Positions 1 through 8,770 of a DNA stretch of 64,000 bases are shown here, piece after piece. Each line of letters opens with the position of its first letter. The stretch's first letter is position 1. The notes beneath the pieces were generated by a model. The model was not told the DNA's origin. It made no database searches and saw only the letters and a list, made by a program, of their open reading frames with translations. The DNA lies in NCBI GenBank assembly GCA_025149125.1, contig CP102272.1, positions 1,550,001 through 1,614,000 on the forward strand, in the 5' to 3' direction. Origin of the DNA: [Clostridium] asparagiforme DSM 15981. Its GTDB lineage: Bacteria; Bacillota; Clostridia; Lachnospirales; Lachnospiraceae. The position numbers were made by a program, and so were the translations under genes.

Positions 1-922
1 CCTGGCGATGGAACAGGCGCTGAACGCGGCTGAGAAACGTCTGAACGAGTACAGCGGCCGGGTGTCGGCAGCCGAAGCCCGGGCACAGGCGCTGAACCGG
101 CAGTTGGAGGCGTTTTACCGGCAGCAGGAGGAGCGATATGTGATATGCGCAGCGCCCCAGGGAAATCTGTCTCCTATGCCGGATTCCTCTCCGGCAGCTC
201 CCCTTTCTCCCTCGGACTGGGTTCGGCAGCTGGAGGCAGAGCTGGCCGGGACGGGGGAGATTCTGGAGCGGCTGGAAGCCGGGCGGAACCGGCTCCACCA
301 CCGCCTGGAGACCAACCGGCTGGCCAGGGACAACATGGTGCGGCAGCGGGCGGCCATGGAGGCGGCCAGACAGCAGTGGACCTGGGTAAAGGCCATGGCG
401 GATACCGCCGCCGGGGAGGTCAACGGCAAGGACAAGATCACCTTTGAGACCTATGTGCAGATGGCTTATTTCGAGCGCATCATCGCCAGGGCCAACGCCC
501 GTTTCATGGTGATGAGCGGCGGGCAGTATGAGTTGAAGCGGTGCATGGAGGAGGACGGGCGGGGAAAGAACGGCCTGGGACTCAGCGTGATCGATCACTA
601 CAACGGCTCGGAGCGCAGCGCCAGAACCCTGTCGGGCGGAGAATCCTTCCAGGCTTCCCTCTCTCTGGCGCTGGGGCTCTCCGATGAGATTCAGTCCCAG
701 GCAGGTGGAATCCGTCTGGACACCATGTTTGTGGACGAGGGTTTCGGCTCCTTGGACGGCGAGTCGCTCAATCTGGCGGTGAAGGCCCTGGCCGGTCTTG
801 CCGAGGGAAACCGCCTGGTAGGCATCATTTCCCACGTGCCAGAGCTGAAGGAGCGCATCGAAAAGCAGATTGTGGTGACCAAAGAAAAATCCGGTGGCAG
901 CCGGGCGGAAATTGATATATGA
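1..922 (+). CDS. sbcC: SbcC-type exonuclease ATPase subunit, C-terminal part (5' end outside window)
   Basis: This is the C-terminal part of an SMC-like ATPase of the SbcC/Rad50 family, which with SbcD forms an ATP-dependent DNA exonuclease/endonuclease that opens hairpins and processes DNA ends. The frame is open from base 2, so the start lies upstream. Visible are a Gln/Glu/Arg-rich coiled-coil return arm (about the first 150 residues), then the C-terminal ATPase lobe with the ABC signature LSGGESFQASLSLALGL and the Walker B/D-loop LDTMFVDEGFGSLD, and a final His loop at IISHVPEL. The usual protein is about 1000 residues, so roughly 300 are present here. sbcD would be expected upstream. Family assignment is firm; only the N-terminal half is unseen. 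Confidence 0.9.
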   Translation, partial: LAMEQALNAAEKRLNEYSGRVSAAEARAQALNRQLEAFYRQQEERYVICAAPQGNLSPMPDSSPAAPLSPSDWVRQLEAELAGTGEILERLEAGRNRLHHRLETNRLARDNMVRQRAAMEAARQQWTWVKAMADTAAGEVNGKDKITFETYVQMAYFERIIARANARFMVMSGGQYELKRCMEEDGRGKNGLGLSVIDHYNGSERSARTLSGGESFQASLSLALGLSDEIQSQAGGIRLDTMFVDEGFGSLDGESLNLAVKALAGLAEGNRLVGIISHVPELKERIEKQIVVTKEKSGGSRAEIDI

Positions 923-949
923 TAGAAACAGACAGACGGCGGGAAAATT

Positions 950-1218
950 GGAGCAAAAAGCCGCGTCAAGCTCGCTAGTAAGCGGCATTTCGCTTCAATT
1001 TTCCCATCGGATGCCCATCCGATGCTTCTTGACCGGTCTTTTTCGGTCAAGAAGATGCGCCGTCGTAGCAGTCGCGACACAGGGCCGGAGCAAAAAGCCG
1101 CGTCAAGCTCGCTAGTAAGCGGCATTTCGCTCCAATTTTCCCATCGGATGCCCATCCGATGCTTCTTGACCGGTCTTTTCCGGTCAAGAAGATGCGCCGC
1201 CGTAGCAGTCGCGACACA
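950..1218. repeat. Two direct copies of a palindrome-rich intergenic element (137-bp period)
   Basis: Two near-identical copies (950-1081 and 1087-1218) differ at only a few bases. Each holds three inverted repeats: GCCGC...GCGGC, CATCGGATG-CC-CATCCGATG and CTTGACCG...CGGTCAAG. The order of hairpins is the same in both copies. The stretch lies between sbcC and fchA and carries no convincing gene, although it is open in one frame into fchA. It resembles the REP-like intergenic elements scattered through Lachnospiraceae genomes (from memory, not searched). Confidence 0.85.
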
Positions 1219-1264
1219 ATGGAATAGAATTGGCAGTAAAAACACACGATTGGAGGAACACAGC

Positions 1265-1894
1265 ATGGTAGAGCAGTTGACGGTTGACAAATTTTTATCC
1301 ACCCTCTCCTCAAAGGAACCGGTGCCGGGCGGCGGAGGCGCTTCCGCGTTGGCCGGAGCCCTGGGAAATGCCCTGGGTCAGATGGTGGCGAACCTGACCA
1401 TCGGCAAGAAGCGCTACGCGGACGTGGAGGACGAGATCAAGGGCCTGCTGGCGCGTATGGAGGACCTTCAGAAGGAATTTGTGATCCTGGCGGACCGGGA
1501 CGAGGAGGTGTTCGCGCCTCTGGCGGCGGCCTACGGGCTCCCCACCGGCACGGAGGAGGAGAAGGCGCATAAGGCGGCGGTGATGGAACAGCGGCTGCTG
1601 GACGCCAGTTACGTGCCGCTGGAAGTGATGGAGAAAGCGGTGGAGATGCTGGGCATCCTGGACGTCCTGGCGGTCAAAGGCAGCCGCATGGCGGTCAGCG
1701 ATGTGGGCGTGGGCGTGCAGTTTGTCCGCACGGCGCTCCTGGGCGCGGTGATGAACGTCTATATCAACACCAAGTCCATGAAGGACCGGGGGAAAGCCGG
1801 GGAGCTGAACCGTGAGGCGGAGGAACTGGTACGCACGGGAACCGAGGCGGCGGACCGCATTTACGGGGTGGTTCTGGCCGGACTGAGAGGATAA
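1265..1894 (+). CDS. fchA: FTCD_C/FchA-type methenyltetrahydrofolate cyclohydrolase
   Basis: A 209-residue protein of the cyclodeaminase/cyclohydrolase family (FTCD_C). FchA hydrolyses 5,10-methenyl-THF to 10-formyl-THF in the cytoplasm. The family hallmark PVPGGGGASALAGALG is at residues 19-34, followed by a helical bundle. The length fits the stand-alone family. The start is set at the ATG preceded by GGAGG at 1251-1255; an upstream in-frame extension would run through the palindromic repeat and is rejected. The gene ends 39 bp before folD, with a fresh GAAGGAGGA site, so the two form an operon. The neighbouring FolD lacks the residues used for the same hydrolysis, so this protein probably does that step. 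Confidence 0.88.
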   Translation: MVEQLTVDKFLSTLSSKEPVPGGGGASALAGALGNALGQMVANLTIGKKRYADVEDEIKGLLARMEDLQKEFVILADRDEEVFAPLAAAYGLPTGTEEEKAHKAAVMEQRLLDASYVPLEVMEKAVEMLGILDVLAVKGSRMAVSDVGVGVQFVRTALLGAVMNVYINTKSMKDRGKAGELNREAEELVRTGTEAADRIYGVVLAGLRG

Positions 1895-1933
1895 CGGTAA
1901 CGACGTTGTGTAAAGAAGGAGGAATGGACACCG

Positions 1934-2773
1934 ATGCAGGTATTAAAAGGAGCAGAGGTTTCTGCAAAGATTAAAGAAGAGGTACAGGGGCTGCTGGCCT
2001 CCGTGGAGGGACCCGCGCCAAAGCTCGCCATCGTGCGGGTGGGAGAGCGGCCGGACGACATGTCCTACGAGCGCGGCGCCATGAAAAAAATGGAAAATTT
2101 TGGACTGCGAGTCCAGTCCTATGTATTTCCCGGGGACATCGGCGAGGCAGAATTCAAGGAGCAGTTTGCGGCTGTCAACGAGGATCCGGACGTGGCCGGG
2201 ATTCTGCTGCTGAGACCGTTGCCCGGACAGATTTGTGAGAGCGACATCGAGAAAATGATCGATCCAGCCAAGGACCTGGACGGGATTTCACCGGCCAACA
2301 TTGCCAAGGTCTTTGCCGGGGACGAGAGCGGTTTCGCGCCCTGCACCGCCGAGGCGGTGATGGAGGTGCTGCGGGCCTTTGACATTTCCCCCCAGGGAAA
2401 GCGGGTGACCATCGTGGGCCGCAGCATGGTGGTGGGACGGCCTCTGTCCATGCTGATGCTGAAGGCCAACGCCACGGTCACCATCTGTCATACCAAAACC
2501 GCCGATCTGGAAGGGACCTGCCGCAATGCCGAGATATTGGTGGCCGCCGCCGGCCGGGCGAAGATGCTGGACAAGCGTTTCGTGGGGCAGAACGCGGTGG
2601 TGATCGACGTGGGCATCAATGTGGATGAAAACGGGAAATTGTGCGGGGATGTGGATTACGGCTCCCTGGAAGGGACGGCCTCGGCCGCAACGCCGGTGCC
2701 CGGCGGCGTGGGCGCGGTGACCACGGCGGTGCTGGCAAAACATCTGGTGCGGGCGGCTCTGGCGGGAAAATAG
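1934..2773 (+). CDS. folD: Methylenetetrahydrofolate dehydrogenase (FolD), apparently lacking cyclohydrolase residues
   Basis: A 279-residue cytoplasmic FolD-family protein that oxidises 5,10-methylene-THF to methenyl-THF with NAD(P). Seen in order: N-terminal catalytic domain with Tyr45, KDLDGIS (the KDVDG motif), the Rossmann part with GRSMVVGRPLSMLM, and the C-terminal PGGVGAVTTAVL motif. Aligned without gaps to the E. coli protein as I recall it, the catalytic Lys54 position is Ala49 here (Y-E-R-G-A), and the VQLPLP strand that carries Gln98 reads LLRPLP. Both residues serve the cyclohydrolase reaction, so a dehydrogenase-only enzyme is inferred, complemented by FchA upstream. Lys51, two residues later, could conceivably substitute. 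Confidence 0.92.
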   Translation: MQVLKGAEVSAKIKEEVQGLLASVEGPAPKLAIVRVGERPDDMSYERGAMKKMENFGLRVQSYVFPGDIGEAEFKEQFAAVNEDPDVAGILLLRPLPGQICESDIEKMIDPAKDLDGISPANIAKVFAGDESGFAPCTAEAVMEVLRAFDISPQGKRVTIVGRSMVVGRPLSMLMLKANATVTICHTKTADLEGTCRNAEILVAAAGRAKMLDKRFVGQNAVVIDVGINVDENGKLCGDVDYGSLEGTASAATPVPGGVGAVTTAVLAKHLVRAALAGK

Positions 2774-2914
2774 GAGCACCGCCAATTTTGCATAATCCTG
2801 CATAATTTTGCTGCATAAAGCCTGCATTTTCCTAGTTTCTGGAAAAAATATGCAAAAAAGGTATTAGTGCATAAATAATTCTTTAAAAAAATAGTATTTT
2901 CCCCGATTTTCCTC

Positions 2915-2942
2915 TTGATAAACGCTGAAAATGCATTATAAT
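2915..2942 (+). promoter_or_regulatory. Sigma-A type promoter of the amino-acid ABC operon
   Basis: TTGATA at 2915-2920, a 16-bp spacer and a perfect TATAAT at 2937-2942 lie about 60 bp before the binding-protein start, inside a markedly AT-rich intergenic stretch. No operator palindrome stands out. Confidence 0.75.
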
Positions 2943-3004
2943 AAAAAGGCAATCATTTATAGTTATGCATTTTCGTGCATAAAGAAAAAAGAGGAGAGAT
3001 CATT

Positions 3005-3868
3005 ATGAAAAAGAAAGTATTAGCTATGACGATGGCTGCTCTGATGGCGGCCTCTATAACCGCCTGCGGCGGAGCGAAAACTGAGACCAGCGCTGCCGAT
3101 ACCACTGCTGCAGAGAGCAAGGCTGAGGATACCACCGCTGCCGAGAGCAAGTCTGAGGAGACCACTGCCGAGGCTGCCGGTGAGGAAGAGACCAAGGCTG
3201 CCGGCGGCAAGCTGATCATGGTGACCAACGCGGAGTTCCCGCCTTACGAGTACCATGAGGGCGGCGAGATTGTGGGCATCGACGCCGATATCGCCCGTGC
3301 GATCGCCGACGAGCTGGGCATGGAGCTGGAGATCGAGGATATCGCTTTCGATTCCATTATCCCGGAGCTGACAAGCGGCAAGGCCGATTTCGCCATGGCC
3401 GGCATGACCGTGGACGAGAAGCGCAAACAGTCCGTTGACTTCTCCGACACCTACGCCAAGGCTTCCCAGAGAATCATTGTGAAATCGGACAGCGCCATCG
3501 CAACACCCGACGACCTTAAGGGCAAGGTAGTGGGCGTACAGCAGGGCACCACCGGCGATCTCTATGTATCCGACCTGGAAGCGGATAACACCACGGTTGA
3601 GCGTTACAACAAGGGCTTTGAGGCCGTTCAGGCTCTGAGCCAGGGCAAGATCGACGCCGTTGTGATCGACGGAGAGCCTGCCAAGGTATTTGTGGAGCAG
3701 ACCGATGGTTTAAAGATTCTGGACGAAGCGTTCACCGACGAGGAGTACGCCGTTGCCGTTAAGAAGGGCAACACCGAGCTGCTTGACAAGATCAACAGCA
3801 CGTTAAAGAATTTAAAGGAGTCCGGCAAGCTGGATGAGATCGTGGCGAAGTACATTTCCGCCGAGTAA
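3005..3868 (+). CDS. Amino-acid ABC transporter substrate-binding lipoprotein
   Basis: A 287-residue lipoprotein of the polar amino-acid binding family (SBP_bac_3). A lysine-rich signal peptide ends in the lipobox ITAC with the lipidated Cys at residue 21. It is followed by a low-complexity Thr/Ala/Glu linker with imperfect TTAAESK-type repeats (about residues 30-60), then the two-lobe domain starting at LIMVTNAEFPPYEY with VGIDADIARAIADELG and GVQQGTTGD. The ATG at 3005 has a GAGGAGAG site. The ligand cannot be told from sequence; Glu/Gln or cystine-type substrates are usual. It is separated from its permease by a hairpin, which fits the usual excess of binding protein over membrane components. 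Confidence 0.92.
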   Translation: MKKKVLAMTMAALMAASITACGGAKTETSAADTTAAESKAEDTTAAESKSEETTAEAAGEEETKAAGGKLIMVTNAEFPPYEYHEGGEIVGIDADIARAIADELGMELEIEDIAFDSIIPELTSGKADFAMAGMTVDEKRKQSVDFSDTYAKASQRIIVKSDSAIATPDDLKGKVVGVQQGTTGDLYVSDLEADNTTVERYNKGFEAVQALSQGKIDAVVIDGEPAKVFVEQTDGLKILDEAFTDEEYAVAVKKGNTELLDKINSTLKNLKESGKLDEIVAKYISAE

Positions 3869-3908
3869 TAAGCGGACGGCCGTCTGAGCTGTTTAACGGA
3901 ATCCGATA

Positions 3909-3972
3909 CTGCCGCATCGTGCAGGAAGGGCTGCAGAATTTAACGCTTCCTGAAATAATGCGGCAGTTTTTT
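3909..3972 (+). terminator. Terminator-like hairpin between binding protein and permease
   Basis: CTGCCGCAT (3909-3917) pairs with ATGCGGCAG (3958-3966), with a nested AGGAAG/CTTCCT pair, and is followed by six T. It lies 40 bp after the binding-protein stop in a 220-bp gap. It probably ends most transcripts there and lets some read through into the permease. Confidence 0.75.
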
Positions 3973-4088
3973 GTGTGATGGGAACGCTCTCTAGCAGCGG
4001 CAGGGAAAGGACCGGGACCGCGGCGGCAGCCTGGAGACGGCCGGCTGTAAATCTCCGCCCTTTGGGGGGCGGGCAATCATAGCAGAGG

Positions 4089-4790
4089 ATGGATAACATG
4101 TGGGAATATTTTTATAGTAGATTTTACCTGAACTTTATCGAGGACGACGGCTGGAAATACATCACGGTGGGTCTGAAAAACACCCTGATTATCACTTTCT
4201 TCGCCTGTCTGATGGGAATCGTTCTGGGCTTTCTGGTGGGCATGGTCCGCTCTACCTACGAGAAAACCCATAAACTGAAAATTCTCAACGCGATCTGCAA
4301 GGTCTACCTGACGGTGATCCGCGGAACGCCCGTGGTAGTACAGCTGATGATCATCTATTTTGTGGTGTTCGGCAGCGTCAGGATCAGCAAGGTCCTGGTG
4401 GCGGTCCTGGCCTTCGGAATCAACTCCGGGGCCTATGTGGCCGAGATCTTCCGCAGCGGCATCATGTCCATTGACAGTGGGCAGCTGGAGGCGGGGCGCA
4501 GCCTGGGCTTCAGCTACTGGCAGACCATGTGGTACATCATTATGCCTCAGGCGTTTAAGAACGTGCTGCCCGCGCTGTGCAACGAGTTCATTTCCCTGCT
4601 GAAGGAGACCTCCGTTGCCGGTTACATCGCGCTTCAGGATCTGACCAAGGGCGGCGATATCATCCGTAGCCGGACGTACAGCGCCTTTATGCCGCTGTTT
4701 GCGGTGGCGCTGATCTATCTGACCATTGTGATGATCTTTACGAAATTGATACAGATATTGGAGAGGAGGCTGAGGCAGAGTGAGCGCTAA
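4089..4790 (+). CDS. Amino-acid ABC transporter permease (HisM/GlnP family)
   Basis: A 233-residue inner-membrane permease with about five membrane segments and the family EAA loop around [20 protein letters not shown] (about residues 137-156), which docks on the ATPase. The N-terminal portion [18 protein letters not shown] is typical of the His/Glu/Gln uptake class. The family usually works as a dimer, and only one permease gene is present, so a homodimer is likely. Its stop overlaps the ATPase start by 11 bp. Confidence 0.93.
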   Translation: MDNMWEYFYSRFYLNFIEDDGWKYITVGLKNTLIITFFACLMGIVLGFLVGMVRSTYEKTHKLKILNAICKVYLTVIRGTPVVVQLMIIYFVVFGSVRISKVLVAVLAFGINSGAYVAEIFRSGIMSIDSGQLEAGRSLGFSYWQTMWYIIMPQAFKNVLPALCNEFISLLKETSVAGYIALQDLTKGGDIIRSRTYSAFMPLFAVALIYLTIVMIFTKLIQILERRLRQSER

Positions 4791-5529
4791 TTACAACGGG
4801 GAAGCCCTGATTCGTGTGGAAAATCTTGGAAAAAGCTTCGGCGCCATCCACGTGCTGAGCGGAATCAACGTGGATATTCATGCAGGCGACGTGGTATTTG
4901 TGGTGGGACCTTCGGGTTCCGGCAAGAGCACCTTTCTGCGCTGCCTGAATCTGCTGGAGGAGCCCACGGAGGGGCACGTGTTCTTTGAAGGGGTGGATAT
5001 CACCGACAAACACACGGACATCGACAAGCACCGCCAGAAAATGGGAATGGTGTTCCAGCAGTTTAACCTGTTCCCTCATATGGACATTATGAAGAATCTG
5101 ACCATCGCGCCCATGAAGCTGCAGGGCAAGAGCCAGCAGGAGGCCGAGGCCGAGGCTATGCGCCTTTTGGAGCGGGTGGGCCTGGCGGACCGGGCCCACG
5201 CCTATCCCAGCCAGCTTTCCGGCGGCCAGAAGCAGCGGATCGCCATCGTGCGCGCGCTGTGCATGAAGCCGGACGTGATGCTCTTCGACGAGCCGACCTC
5301 CGCCCTGGACCCCGAGATGGTGGGCGAGGTGCTGGAAGTGATGCGGGATCTGGCCAAGGAGAAAATGACCATGGTGGTGGTGACCCACGAGATGGGCTTT
5401 GCCAGGGAGGTGGCCACCCGGGTGATGTTTATGGACGGCGGAAACTTCGTGGAGGAAGCGCCGCCCCAGGAGTTTTTTACCAACCCGAAGAACGAGCGCC
5501 TTCAGTCCTTCCTGAGCAAGGTGCTGTGA
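4780..5529 (+). CDS. Amino-acid ABC transporter ATP-binding protein (GlnQ family)
   Basis: A 249-residue ATPase that powers the permease at 4089. Walker [11 protein letters not shown]-loop FQQFNLFPH, signature [15 protein letters not shown], Walker [15 protein letters not shown] and the switch His in VTHEMGFA are all present. It starts with GTG at 4780 inside the permease gene, preceded by GGAGAGGAGG, so the two are translationally coupled. The typical length is about 245. A strong hairpin follows 23 bp after the stop. Confidence 0.95.
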   Translation: MSANYNGEALIRVENLGKSFGAIHVLSGINVDIHAGDVVFVVGPSGSGKSTFLRCLNLLEEPTEGHVFFEGVDITDKHTDIDKHRQKMGMVFQQFNLFPHMDIMKNLTIAPMKLQGKSQQEAEAEAMRLLERVGLADRAHAYPSQLSGGQKQRIAIVRALCMKPDVMLFDEPTSALDPEMVGEVLEVMRDLAKEKMTMVVVTHEMGFAREVATRVMFMDGGNFVEEAPPQEFFTNPKNERLQSFLSKVL

Positions 5530-5552
5530 CAAGCGGGGATATACCGGGGTCT

Positions 5553-5604
5553 GACAAGAAACGCCGCTGCAGAGAGAAATGTCTCTGCAGCGGCGTTTCT
5601 TGTC
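5553..5604. terminator. Bidirectional terminator between ABC operon and marR
   Basis: A long near-perfect stem: the arm from 5553 (GACAAGAAACGCCGCTGCAG) pairs with the arm ending at 5604. The two convergent genes end on either side of it. Confidence 0.85.
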
Positions 5605-5621
5605 CGTCTTGTTGACTGGGA

Positions 5622-6140
5622 TCAGGTTTCCGTGTTGAATTTTTCCAGAAGATGGGACAGATTTGTCAGGCAGTGGTCGAGCTGCGCCAACTCCTCCTCG
5701 GTATAACCGGAGAGGGCTTTTAACGTGCTGTTCAGCATGCTCTGCTTTAGGTCGGCCAGCATCCTGGCGCCCTGGTCCGTGATCGTTATGTAGACCTGGC
5801 GGCGGTTCTGGGAGTCGTGGGTTCTCTGCACCAGCTCCTTCTCTTCCAGATCATTGACCAGCTTGGTGAGCTGCTGTTTGGTGATATCCAGCTGGTCGGC
5901 CAGCTCCGACATGGTCAGATTGCGGCCGCTTAACTCGTTGAGTCTCATCAGGGCGTTGAAAGCCAGCGTGTTGGCTTTCACCACGTTCTGCTGCTGGTAC
6001 TGGCTCTTGGCCAGCGTGAAAAAACGAATGGTGAATTTTAAAAAATGGGCGCTGACCGTCTGCGCGCCCGGTTTTTGTTCTTTCGTGACAGTCACCTCCT
6101 GTGCCTGCGGTTGAGGCTTATCTGTATACTGTTGTATCAC
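5622..6140 (-). CDS. MarR-family transcriptional regulator
   Basis: A 172-residue winged-helix regulator. The DNA-binding core runs from about NLTMSELADQLDITKQQLTKLVNDLEEKELV to the wing RRQVYITITDQG, flanked by dimerisation helices. The annotated start is GTG at 6140 and is uncertain: it has no clear ribosome site, while an AGGAGGTG lies inside the reading frame near 6093-6100 with no good in-frame start behind it. The gene is divergent from ftsH. A perfect palindrome in the shared region is a plausible operator. The ligand is unknown. Confidence 0.85.
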   Translation of the reverse strand: MIQQYTDKPQPQAQEVTVTKEQKPGAQTVSAHFLKFTIRFFTLAKSQYQQQNVVKANTLAFNALMRLNELSGRNLTMSELADQLDITKQQLTKLVNDLEEKELVQRTHDSQNRRQVYITITDQGARMLADLKQSMLNSTLKALSGYTEEELAQLDHCLTNLSHLLEKFNTET

Positions 6141-6171
6141 AGCGGTTTGAAAAAGTCAATGTTTATTAAAA

Positions 6172-6225
6172 GTAAATAAAAATTTACAATTAAATATTGA
6201 CAAAGTTTGGAGATGGTATTATTGT
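6172..6225 (+). promoter_or_regulatory. ftsH promoter with upstream palindrome (candidate MarR operator)
   Basis: GTAAAT (6172-6177) and ATTTAC (6182-6187) form a perfect inverted repeat with a 4-bp centre. Ten bases on, TTGACA (6197-6202), a 17-bp spacer and TATTGT (6220-6225) form a promoter pointing to ftsH. The palindrome sits between the divergent marR and ftsH genes, as expected for MarR autoregulation. Its effect on ftsH is inferred. Confidence 0.6.
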
Positions 6226-6315
6226 ACAGATATGCGCGGGGGAAATGGTGAAAGCCGGACCTGTGTATAGGTAAACCGTAAAAGAAGCAAGCTAAACACA
6301 TAAGAAAAGGAGATA

Positions 6316-8154
6316 ATGAGTATGGGAGTAAAAGGCGACAGCGGCATGAAGAATCCGAAAAAGCCGTTTATCTATTACTATCTGCTGGTGCTGCTGATTG
6401 TGATGGTGCTGAACGCGCTGGTATTTCCCTCTGTGATGGAGCGGTCCATCCAGGAGGTGCCCTACAGCGAGTTCGTCACCCAGCTGGACCAAGAAAAGGT
6501 AAAGGACGTGTATGTGACGGATACACAGATACAATACACGCTGAAGGATCAGCAATGGGGCGGCTACAAGACCGGCCCCATGGAGAACGAGGCGGATCTT
6601 CTGGCGCGGCTGCAGAAAGCCGGAGTGACGGATTACCGCAAGGAGATCCCCACCCAGGCGTCCCCGCTGCTGAGCTTCCTGATGACCTGGGTGGCTCCGA
6701 TCCTGATGTTTGTGATCATCGGTCAGATTATGGCCCGCTCCCTCAGCAAGCGCATGGGCGGAAACAACGCCATGACCTTCGGCAAGTCCAACGCCAAGAT
6801 ATACGCGGAAAATGAAACCGGCATCACCTTTGCGGATGTGGCGGGTGAGGAGGAAGCCAAGGAGGCGCTCAAGGAGATCGTGGATTTCCTGCACAATCCC
6901 CAGAAGTACGCGGACATCGGCGCCAACCTGCCCAAGGGCGCGCTGCTGGTGGGCCCTCCCGGAACCGGTAAAACCCTGTTGGCACGGGCGGTGGCAGGAG
7001 AGGCTCATGTGCCGTTCTTCTCCATTTCCGGTTCAGAGTTCGTGGAGATGTTCGTGGGCATGGGCGCGGCCAAGGTCCGGGATTTGTTCAAGCAGGCCAC
7101 GGAAAAGGCCCCCTGTATCGTGTTCATCGACGAGATCGACACCATCGGCAAGAAGCGGGACGGCGGCGGTATTTCCGGCAACGACGAGCGGGAGCAGACC
7201 TTAAACCAGCTGCTCACCGAGATGGACGGTTTTGACGGCAAGAAGGGCGTGGTGATTCTGGCGGCCACCAACCGGCCGGAATCCCTGGATGCCGCGCTGC
7301 TGCGCCCGGGACGTTTCGACCGGAGAATCCCCGTAGAACTGCCGGATTTAAAGGGCCGGGAAGCCATTCTTAAGGTGCACGGCAAAGAGGTGAAAATGTC
7401 CGAGGACGTGGATTACAATGCCATCGCCCGGGCTACTTCGGGAGCCAGCGGAGCGGAGCTGGCCAACATCATCAACGAGGCGGCCCTGCGGGCGGTGCGC
7501 ATGGGACGCATGGCGGTGAACCAGAGCGATCTGGAGGAGAGCGTGGAGACGGTGATCGCCGGTTACCAGCGCAAGGATATGGTGGTCTCCGAGAAGGAGC
7601 GGCGGATCGTGGCCTACCACGAGATCGGCCACGCCCTGGTGGCGGCAAGCCAGAGCCACTGCGCGCCGGTGCATAAGATCACCATTATCCCCAGAACCTC
7701 CGGAGCGCTGGGTTACACCATGCAGGTGGAGGAAGGGGAACGTTTCCTGATGAGCAAGGAGGAGGCTCTGGACAAGATCGCCACCTTTACCGGCGGCCGG
7801 GCGGCAGAGCAGCTGATCTTCCACTCCATCACCACCGGCGCGTCCAACGACATTGAGCAGGCCACCAAACTGGCCCGGGCCATGATCACCCGGTACGGCA
7901 TGAGCGACCAGTTCGGCATGGTGGCGATGGAGACCGTGAGCAACCAGTACCTGGGCGGGGACACCACCCTGGCCTGTTCACCGGAAACGGCCAAGATCAT
8001 CGACGACGAGGTGGTGAAGCTGGTGCGCGGGCAGTACGAAAAGGCCCTTGCCATTCTGAGCGGGCACGTGGAGAAGCTCCATGAGCTGGCGGATTACCTG
8101 CTGGAGCGGGAGACCATCACCGGCGAGGAATTTATGGATATCTTAGAGCGGTAG
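6316..8154 (+). CDS. ftsH: ATP-dependent zinc metalloprotease FtsH
   Basis: A 612-residue membrane-anchored AAA+ protease that degrades short-lived and misfolded membrane and cytosolic proteins. Two membrane segments (about residues 16-38 and 112-132) flank an extracytoplasmic domain. Then come Walker A GPPGTGKT (213-220), Walker B CIVFIDEID, the SRH region NRPESLDAALLRPGRFDRR, and the zinc motif HEIGH (435-439). The start ATG follows AAAAGGAG. Length is near the family norm; the Glu/Asp-rich tail of some homologues is absent. It is single-gene and divergent from marR. This may be a second FtsH copy, since the hpt-tilS neighbourhood of the housekeeping gene is missing. Confidence 0.95.
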   Translation: MSMGVKGDSGMKNPKKPFIYYYLLVLLIVMVLNALVFPSVMERSIQEVPYSEFVTQLDQEKVKDVYVTDTQIQYTLKDQQWGGYKTGPMENEADLLARLQKAGVTDYRKEIPTQASPLLSFLMTWVAPILMFVIIGQIMARSLSKRMGGNNAMTFGKSNAKIYAENETGITFADVAGEEEAKEALKEIVDFLHNPQKYADIGANLPKGALLVGPPGTGKTLLARAVAGEAHVPFFSISGSEFVEMFVGMGAAKVRDLFKQATEKAPCIVFIDEIDTIGKKRDGGGISGNDEREQTLNQLLTEMDGFDGKKGVVILAATNRPESLDAALLRPGRFDRRIPVELPDLKGREAILKVHGKEVKMSEDVDYNAIARATSGASGAELANIINEAALRAVRMGRMAVNQSDLEESVETVIAGYQRKDMVVSEKERRIVAYHEIGHALVAASQSHCAPVHKITIIPRTSGALGYTMQVEEGERFLMSKEEALDKIATFTGGRAAEQLIFHSITTGASNDIEQATKLARAMITRYGMSDQFGMVAMETVSNQYLGGDTTLACSPETAKIIDDEVVKLVRGQYEKALAILSGHVEKLHELADYLLERETITGEEFMDILER

Positions 8155-8460
8155 ACGGTCTGCCGGATGCGGCGGGCGGCGGTTTGGGAAGCGGCTCAGA
8201 GAAGCGATTTAATAGTTTGTTCGATTGCAATCTGAGGGGGGATATGGTATGCTGAAAATGATGAGCGGATATCAACGGCGCTTCCATGTCTGAGCAGGTC
8301 TGTTTCGCAAAGTTTCTTATACAGATTTTCTTATGATTGTGTGATGAGTTTAAAGCAGAGTGATTGAATTAGCAGGACGCGCGGCCTGAGGACGGGCGGA
8401 TTGCCGGAAGCCGCTTTCATACAAACATGAGAGAATACGAAGGAAACGGAGGAATGAAGT
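8155..8460. other. Intergenic stretch with no recognised gene
   Basis: About 300 bp between ftsH and a small conserved gene. I see no strong terminator or promoter. A 14-codon frame starts at the ATG near 8250 behind GGGGGGATATGGT, but nothing supports it as a gene. Confidence 0.4.
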
Positions 8461-8739
8461 ATGGAACGGATACTGGAGCAGCTTTACAAAGGGGATCTTT
8501 GTCCGGCGGACAACTGCCAGGTGGAGAATCCCGATTACCGCCGCCTGTGCAGCGCCAACTTAGAGGAGACGGACCGCTTTGCCAACTCGCTGGCCGAGGA
8601 GCGCAGGGAGGCATTTGACGTTTTGATGGACCATTACCTGGAGGTGAGCTTCATGGAGAAAACCCAGGCTTTTACGGACGGGTTCCGGCTGGGCGCACAG
8701 GTGATGTGTGAGGTGTTTAGGGCGGCGGCCGAGCAGTAA
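8461..8739 (+). CDS. DUF6809-type small conserved protein
   Basis: A 92-residue, acidic, probably helical cytoplasmic protein. The opening MERILEQLYKGDLCPADN and the closing pattern of a four-helix region with FTDGFRLGAQVMCEVF resemble the DUF6809 family common in Lachnospiraceae (recalled, not searched). Function is unknown. The ATG follows AACGGAGGAATGAAGT. It is a single gene with its own terminator. Confidence 0.75.
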   Translation: MERILEQLYKGDLCPADNCQVENPDYRRLCSANLEETDRFANSLAEERREAFDVLMDHYLEVSFMEKTQAFTDGFRLGAQVMCEVFRAAAEQ

Positions 8740-8770
8740 CAGAGCGATCAATCGAATCAATGTGGAATGA

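Noticed and set aside
1022-1264. N-terminal extension of FchA through the palindromic repeat
   Set aside because: The extra residues derive from the second repeat copy; the ATG at 1265 has a GGAGG site and the known family start.
8250-8295. A 14-codon frame after GGGGGGATATGGT
   Set aside because: Too short, with no conserved context or coupling to the next gene.
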